Source of the DNA: Candidatus Kuenenia stuttgartensis
GTDB taxonomy: Bacteria > Planctomycetota > Planctomycetia > Isosphaerales > Isosphaeraceae
Direction of reading: 5' to 3'
NCBI GenBank assembly: GCA_945872325.1
Contig: CAMBZY010000039.1
Span: 1-12,541 of the forward strand
Length of the DNA: 12,541 bases
In this document: positions 7,931 through 12,541 of the stretch, in pieces
How positions within the stretch are numbered: position 1 is the first letter of the stretch
How the letters are laid out: each line of letters starts with the position of its first letter
Program-made: the position numbers and the translations under genes
Notes under the pieces: model-generated
Told to the model about the DNA's origin: nothing
Databases searched by the model: none
The model's input: the letters and a program-made list of their open reading frames with translations, nothing else

Positions 7931-10918
7931 TCATGGAGAAGGTGGTGATGGACTTTGGAGGTATCGAAACAGGTCGCGAATCTCCGTATCCGAGAGCTTG
8001 TCCAGAATCCCTTCAGGCATCAGTGAAACGTCTGAAACCTTCATCTCTTCCACCTCGCCTTTAGGCACTTTTGTGATCTGCCGAGCAGCATCAATCACAC
8101 TGACAATCGACTCCGATCTGTCTGCCAGAAGTCCGTGCAGAACGCGTCCATCCTTCAGGGCCACCTGGACCGATTGATACTCTCCACGAACCTGCGAACT
8201 CGGATCAACGATGCTCGTCAAAAGATAGTCAAGGTTGCCCCGATCAGCGCCGTTCAATTCAGGCCCCAGGGCCATCCCATCGCCGAATAGCTGGTGGCAG
8301 GTGGCACAGTTTTTCTTGAAAACTTCCCTGCCCCGTTGAGCGACTCCCTTGTCACCTTCAGGTAAAACTCCACGAATTTCAGCGATCCGGCGAATTCTCG
8401 ACTCACTCGTCGGCCGTAAAGGACGCCCCCAGATCTGCTCCAGCCTGGCGGACAGCTCCTTATCTCCAAGTCGATCAATGCCTTGGGCTTGCGCTGATGA
8501 AAGCTGACTTTTCTGAACCTTCCCTGACTCAATCGCCTTCAACAAACTCATCGCCCAGACAGGACGGGTCGCCAAAGTCGACACCACTTTTTGCTGAAGG
8601 TCCGCTGGCCAGCTCGAATACTTTTCTAAAAGCACAGAGGCAAGGGCGTCGTTCCTGACACCTGCCAGAGCCGTCAGAATATCGCCGAGCATGGGAACTG
8701 GAGTCTGCTTATCGTTCAGAAGTTTTTCGAGAACCGAGGCTGAATTTTCAGATTTTACAGCACTCACTCCGACCAGCAAAGCTCGGCGTGTGGCCAGCGG
8801 AGTGGCTGGATCGAGCACAAAATCGGTGGCTCGACGAATCGCTTTTTCCTGGCCGAACTTGAGTGCTGCACGAAACATCAGAGCATCTGCATCGGCTGAT
8901 TCTGAAGCATCGGCCAACCGCTTTTTCCATGCCTCAGGCAAGCGTTTAGAAGCCGACAAGGATGCTCCCTGCTCGATCTCTTTTGCGATGGCCGCTTGTT
9001 CGGAAGCGTTCCCAAGCTCATAAAGCTGATTCAGTCTAAGCCATGCATCAGGCGTGGCTTGCGCAGTCATCATTCGTGCCAGTCGCGGTATGAGCGTGTC
9101 GCGGACCAAGGCCCGGTTCCGGACGGACGACCCGCCGATCCACTCCATAATGACATCCGGCGCCTCTAAAAAGTGGTGCTGGACCGTCCACCAGGTTGTG
9201 AGCGGAATGAAGCCGTCCTTGGCATCTTCGTCATGGGCTGTGAGCTTGTCGAGGATCGGCAACATCATGCCGGTCGGCCACCTTCGGCAGCTTGCAGCCA
9301 ATTGAAGACGCACGGCTGGAGATTTCTCTTCACTTGCCAGCTCCTCCAGCTTGTCGGCCAGGGCCCGTGTCAATCGCTCATCATTTCCTAGAAAGCGAAT
9401 TGTCCATTCGCGGATCGGAGCAGACGGATGCTTGAAAAGCTCCATCACCAATCTATTATCATGCAATCCCATGGAGCCTAAAGCCCATAGCCGATTGAGC
9501 TTGGACTCCGGATTTCGATCCGTTTCAAAGAACAGACTTTCGGCCAAAGATGTGGCGATTTTCGAATCGTTGCGAAACAGAAGTTCTTCCAACGCCTGAC
9601 GAGCAAAAAATGGGCGTGGCTGGTCGAGACGGGCGACGAGTTGTTCGACAGATTCCTCGGTAAGATCATACTTTACAGCCGGTTTAGTCCCCTTCGGAGC
9701 GATACGATAGATTCGCCCGTTGGATTTATCCCAGTTATCGCGTGGATCGAGGTGACTGGCCCGTTTGTCGTACCAATCCACCACATAGACCGCATCATCT
9801 GGACCTGTAAGGAGATCGATTGGTCTAAACCACGGGTCGTTGGCCTGAATCAAGGTGCCTCCAAACGAGCCACCATATGTAGAACCGACTGGCTTGATCT
9901 TATGCCAGTAAACTGTGTTGGACAGAAGGTTTCCGCCAATGAAAGTGTCTTGAAATTCGGCGGGGAAAGCCGCACCCCGATAAAAGATTCCACCAGGTGT
10001 GACGTGCCCGCCCTTCTTGCTGCCTTCGTATGGAATACAATCGAAGTAACCATAGGCGTAGGGGTTATGGAGTGGCCCATGCTTGGAGAAACCCTTCCAG
10101 TAATTTCCGCCCTGAGTCATGTGGAAGTTGATGAACCCACCATTTGACGAGCCAAAGGCCTGACCTGTTTTATCAAAGTCCAGTCCCCACGTGTTTCCAC
10201 CCCCTTCGGCAAATAACTCAAAACGTTTGGTGGGATAATGATACCTCCAGATACCCTGCTGAAATTCGACCCCCTGAATCCGGGCTGTCACGGTTGATCC
10301 CTGAGCCCCATAAAGCCATCCATCTGGCCCCCAGGCAAGCGAATTGACTACGGCGTGTGCATCCTGAAGGCCAAACCCCTTGAGCAGGATCTCCGGATCA
10401 CCATCCGGTTTATCATCATGATTTTTATCCGCATAGTGCAGCAGATAAGGGGCCTGACCGATAAAAACGCCGTCATAACCGACCGCAATCGCACTGGCCA
10501 GATTCAAGCCTTCTAAAAACGTGGTCACTTTGTCCGCTTTGCCATCGCCGTCCGTATCCTCAAGAATTTTAATCCTGTCCTTACCACGAGGCCCCTTCGG
10601 AGGCGGTTCCGGTACCCTGTCATATTCTGTTCTCAGGTAAACATCAACAGTCACTGGCTTTAAGCCTTCTGGGACTGGATATTGCAAATATTCGATGACC
10701 CAAAGTCGCCCCTTATGATCCCAGCACGATGCAACTGGTTGCCTGATATCAGGTTCTGACGCAAAGACATTGACCTCAAAGCCTTCAGGCAAGGTCATGC
10801 GCTTTGCCGCTTCCTGAGGACTCAAGCCTTGTGCCTGTAATGAGATCAGGAAACAAAAGTGCCCCAGAACGGGCACGATTCGGAGTCGAGCCAAAAGCGA
10901 TGACAGGAAAGGTTGCAC
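7931..10918 (-). CDS. PVC-type dehydrogenase-like propeller, HEAT-like and c-type haem fusion protein
   Basis: A 995-residue secreted protein of the PVC membrane-bound dehydrogenase type. Layout: signal peptide (about 1-30, hydrophobic core IVPVLGHFCFLISL, end near AQG); beta-propeller related to L-sorbosone/glucose dehydrogenases (about 41-407), with LPEGFEVNVFASEP, PDGWLYGAQGS, GPDDAVYVVDWYD and the ending GRIYRIAPKG; helical HEAT-like region (about 420-830); and the Planctomycete/Verrucomicrobium haem-binding domain (about 855-990) with one haem site, CATCH at 871-875. Two Asp-rich loops, EDTDGDGKAD (about 120-129) and DKNHDDKPDGD (about 164-174), look like Ca2+-binding loops. The likely role is oxidation of a sugar or other alcohol with electrons passed to the fused cytochrome; the substrate is unknown. 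I chose the GTG at 10918 because CGGAG lies 10 bases upstream and the signal peptide then has a normal short n-region. A GTG at 10975 would add 19 residues. Confidence 0.93.
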   Translation of the reverse strand: MQPFLSSLLARLRIVPVLGHFCFLISLQAQGLSPQEAAKRMTLPEGFEVNVFASEPDIRQPVASCWDHKGRLWVIEYLQYPVPEGLKPVTVDVYLRTEYDRVPEPPPKGPRGKDRIKILEDTDGDGKADKVTTFLEGLNLASAIAVGYDGVFIGQAPYLLHYADKNHDDKPDGDPEILLKGFGLQDAHAVVNSLAWGPDGWLYGAQGSTVTARIQGVEFQQGIWRYHYPTKRFELFAEGGGNTWGLDFDKTGQAFGSSNGGFINFHMTQGGNYWKGFSKHGPLHNPYAYGYFDCIPYEGSKKGGHVTPGGIFYRGAAFPAEFQDTFIGGNLLSNTVYWHKIKPVGSTYGGSFGGTLIQANDPWFRPIDLLTGPDDAVYVVDWYDKRASHLDPRDNWDKSNGRIYRIAPKGTKPAVKYDLTEESVEQLVARLDQPRPFFARQALEELLFRNDSKIATSLAESLFFETDRNPESKLNRLWALGSMGLHDNRLVMELFKHPSAPIREWTIRFLGNDERLTRALADKLEELASEEKSPAVRLQLAASCRRWPTGMMLPILDKLTAHDEDAKDGFIPLTTWWTVQHHFLEAPDVIMEWIGGSSVRNRALVRDTLIPRLARMMTAQATPDAWLRLNQLYELGNASEQAAIAKEIEQGASLSASKRLPEAWKKRLADASESADADALMFRAALKFGQEKAIRRATDFVLDPATPLATRRALLVGVSAVKSENSASVLEKLLNDKQTPVPMLGDILTALAGVRNDALASVLLEKYSSWPADLQQKVVSTLATRPVWAMSLLKAIESGKVQKSQLSSAQAQGIDRLGDKELSARLEQIWGRPLRPTSESRIRRIAEIRGVLPEGDKGVAQRGREVFKKNCATCHQLFGDGMALGPELNGADRGNLDYLLTSIVDPSSQVRGEYQSVQVALKDGRVLHGLLADRSESIVSVIDAARQITKVPKGEVEEMKVSDVSLMPEGILDKLSDTEIRDLFRYLQSPSPPSP

Positions 10919-11114
10919 TTGGAAGAGTCTCCGAAACTTTGGGAGGGAACGAGGGTGGAAATCGAAATCTAACACAACCCAGGATCACGGTCGAGTCATT
11001 TCACTCATAAAATCATCATAAGTTTTCAAATACTCGCCAGATCGGCCCGGATTTGTTAGATTGAGGTTCGAATCTCGATTTCAATGGCCACATCTGGACA
11101 GAAAATCCACCTCG
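10919..11114. other. Divergent intergenic region between the dehydrogenase and maf genes
   Basis: This stretch of about 195 bases should hold the 5' control regions of both the leftward dehydrogenase gene and the rightward maf gene. It is AT-rich around 11000-11035. I saw no convincing -35/-10 pair on either strand, no clear operator and no hairpin. Confidence 0.5.
10929..10932 (-). promoter_or_regulatory. Ribosome binding site that decides the dehydrogenase start
   Basis: GGAG on the minus strand, 10 bases ahead of the GTG at 10918. No comparable site precedes the alternative GTG at 10975. Similar spacing (10-11 bases) is seen for the ferredoxin, peroxidase and M28 genes, which supports the choice. 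Confidence 0.55.
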
Positions 11115-11693
11115 ATGTCGATCATCCAACCGACACCTCTGATTCTGGCCAGCGCGTCGCCACGACGAGCTCAACTCATGTCACAGCTTGGACTTCGCTT
11201 TGATGTCCAGCCCTCGAAATATGAAGAGCCAGAGCCGTTGGCTGATCAGGATGTGCGGCATTATGTCTCCCAACTGGCCTGGAATAAGGCCTGGGATGTG
11301 GCCAGGGCGACGAAAAACGGCTGGATTCTCGGTGCGGACACCGCTGGCGATCTTGACGGACTGGCGCTGAACAAACCTCTTGACCGAGCCGATGCGGAAC
11401 GAATGCTGAGACTTCAGGAAGGCCGGAATATTGCGATCCATACCGGCGTTTGCCTCATGAATGCAGGTTCCAGCAAGTGGTTCGGATTCGTAGAAACAAG
11501 TGTGATTCGGATGCGGCCATTGACCGATACCGAGCGACTGGCGTATCTTGAGTCAGGACAGTGGGCTGGCAAAGCTGGGGCATATGGGGTTCAGGACAAT
11601 GACCCGATCGTGACCACGATTTCAGGGACATGGTCAAATGTGGTTGGTCTTCCTGTGGAATCTTTGCTCAAGCTGTTCCAGCAAGTCTGTTGA
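11115..11693 (+). CDS. maf: Maf-family nucleoside triphosphate pyrophosphatase
   Basis: A 192-residue cytoplasmic enzyme of the Maf/YhdE/YceF family. These hydrolyse non-canonical or selected nucleoside triphosphates to the monophosphate and pyrophosphate (house-cleaning) and were first linked to septum formation. Visible motifs are SASPRR (13-18), the phosphate-binding loop; GADT (73-76) with the catalytic-type Asp75; LNKPLD (85-90) with Lys87; HTGVCL (109-114); and GKAGAYGVQ (152-160), followed by NVVGLPVESL near the C-terminus. Length is normal for the family. The usual LGKP reads LNKP and the residues after ADT are AG rather than VV. These are mild departures that could matter for base specificity, so I do not assign dTTP, UTP or m7GTP preference. 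The ATG at 11115 starts right before the conserved core; an in-frame TTG at 11061 would add 18 unlikely residues. The ribosome binding site is weak. Confidence 0.93.
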   Translation: MSIIQPTPLILASASPRRAQLMSQLGLRFDVQPSKYEEPEPLADQDVRHYVSQLAWNKAWDVARATKNGWILGADTAGDLDGLALNKPLDRADAERMLRLQEGRNIAIHTGVCLMNAGSSKWFGFVETSVIRMRPLTDTERLAYLESGQWAGKAGAYGVQDNDPIVTTISGTWSNVVGLPVESLLKLFQQVC

Positions 11694-11740
11694 ATGCCGT
11701 TTGATATCCGAAAAAACAGTCTCATACCAGTTGGCGATAC

Positions 11741-11745
11741 AAGGA
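11741..11745 (+). promoter_or_regulatory. Ribosome binding site that decides the M28 protein start
   Basis: AAGGA, 11 bases ahead of the ATG at 11757. The same purine run abuts an in-frame ATG at 11745, too close to serve it, so the downstream start is preferred. Confidence 0.5.
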
Positions 11746-11756
11746 TGTCTGAAGTC

Positions 11757-12541
11757 ATGAAAACGCCCACCAAATCGCACCATTCAGGCTATCGAACTGG
11801 CATCATCGCATCGAGCCTGATCATTCTTGGAATTTTTTTGATCATCATGGATGGCAAAAGCATTCAACCCGTTGTGGGCCAAACGACTCCACGAGCCGGC
11901 ACTTTAAAACCCGCCGCAATTGATGGTGGACGCGCCTATCAATATTTAAAAGACATCTGCGCCATTGGTCCCCGAACAGCCGGCTCGGCTGCCAACGAAC
12001 GTCAACGCCTGATGGTTGCGGCTCACTTCAAGAAAAATGGCCTGACAGTGCAAGACCAATCTTTTGTTGGAATTGATCCTGCAAGCCGTGAACGCAAGAA
12101 CATGGTGAATCTGATTGGTTCGTGGAAGCCTGAACGTACGCGCAGAGTCCTTCTGAGTGCCCATTACGACACCCGCCCGTTCCCTGACGAAGATCCTGAT
12201 CCAGCCAAACGTCGCGGCCGATTCATTGGGGCCAACGATGGAGCCTCTGGCGTTGCTCTATTAATGGAGATTGCAAACCACCTTCCAAAGATGGAAACCG
12301 AGTGGGGCGTTGATCTTGTGCTTTTTGACGGCGAAGAGCTGGTCTATGGCGATAACGGCGATTATTTTCTAGGGTCACGCCACTTTGCCCGTCAGTATCT
12401 GGCTGATAAAAAAGAGCGTAAATGGGATTATGAAGCTGGACTTGTACTCGACATGGTGGCCGACAAGGATTTGCTGATCACTCAGGAACAATATAGCCTG
12501 GAATATGCTCCCAAGGTGGTTCGCGAGATTTGGGATGCTGC
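11757..12541 (+). CDS. Membrane-anchored M28 peptidase / glutaminyl-cyclase-like protein, 3' end outside window
   Basis: About 262 residues are present and the right edge cuts the gene. A single hydrophobic segment (about residues 15-31, GIIASSLIILGIFLIIM) should act as a signal anchor and place the domain outside the cytoplasmic membrane. The domain belongs to the M28 Zn-dependent fold: SAHYDTR (134-140; His136, Asp138), GANDGASG (158-165; Asp161), FDGEE (190-194; Glu193, Glu194), then LGSRHFAR (205-212) and VLDMV (230-234; Asp232). The GEE...GSRH...LDM order matches glutaminyl-peptide cyclotransferases better than classical M28 aminopeptidases. By analogy with human QC, Asp161 and Glu194 would bind zinc, and Glu193 and Asp232 would be catalytic. 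The last zinc ligand (a His) would lie beyond the window. Cyclase and aminopeptidase activity cannot be told apart here. The gene starts 63 bp after maf and may be co-transcribed with it. Confidence 0.9.
   Translation, partial: MKTPTKSHHSGYRTGIIASSLIILGIFLIIMDGKSIQPVVGQTTPRAGTLKPAAIDGGRAYQYLKDICAIGPRTAGSAANERQRLMVAAHFKKNGLTVQDQSFVGIDPASRERKNMVNLIGSWKPERTRRVLLSAHYDTRPFPDEDPDPAKRRGRFIGANDGASGVALLMEIANHLPKMETEWGVDLVLFDGEELVYGDNGDYFLGSRHFARQYLADKKERKWDYEAGLVLDMVADKDLLITQEQYSLEYAPKVVREIWDA

Noticed and set aside
9641..10147. A 168-codon plus-strand frame opposite the dehydrogenase propeller
   Set aside because: The propeller blocks on the minus strand are conserved; the plus-strand product matches nothing and lacks a clear ribosome binding site.
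11061..11114. Maf start at the TTG at 11061
   Set aside because: It adds 18 residues with no family similarity; the conserved core begins shortly after the ATG at 11115.
1..12541. A defence, CRISPR, mobile or biosynthetic gene system
   Set aside because: No repeats arrayed with spacers, no transposase or integrase motifs, no nuclease/toxin pairs and no synthase modules were seen; the genes look like ordinary chromosomal planctomycete genes.

Overview
The window reads like a chromosome segment of a planctomycete, or at least a member of the PVC superphylum. The main reason is the gene at 7931-10918. It joins a PVC-type sugar-dehydrogenase-like propeller, a HEAT-like helical region and a C-terminal c-type haem domain, an architecture known mainly from Planctomycetes and Verrucomicrobia. 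No mobile element, CRISPR array, tRNA or rRNA was seen. I found no recognisable defence or biosynthetic system.

Five genes lie on the minus strand from about 10918 down to position 1. In transcription order they are: the propeller/HEAT/cytochrome protein (7931-10918); a 1028-residue polytopic membrane protein with a TPR-like C-terminal half (4626-7712); a two-cluster ferredoxin (4111-4482); a secreted di-haem cytochrome c peroxidase/MauG-like protein (2758-4011); and a large YfhO-like membrane protein (1-2669) that runs off the left edge. Its frame stays open to the edge, so it has no stop codon inside the window. Gaps of about 90-220 bp, several with promoter-like or terminator-like sequences, suggest separate or loosely coupled transcription units rather than one tight operon.

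On the plus strand, reading away from the dehydrogenase, are a Maf-family nucleotide pyrophosphatase (11115-11693) and, 63 bp later, a membrane-anchored M28 peptidase/glutaminyl-cyclase-like protein. The latter starts near 11757 and is cut by the right edge.

Three neighbours are redox proteins: two secreted c-type haem proteins and one ferredoxin. Two are very large membrane proteins with GT-C-like features. Whether they work together cannot be settled from sequence. The most interesting points are the apparently degenerate GT-C-like core of the TPR membrane protein, the ambiguous hairpin/start region between the peroxidase and the YfhO-like gene, and the tandem TTGACCGA repeat in a good promoter ahead of the ferredoxin.
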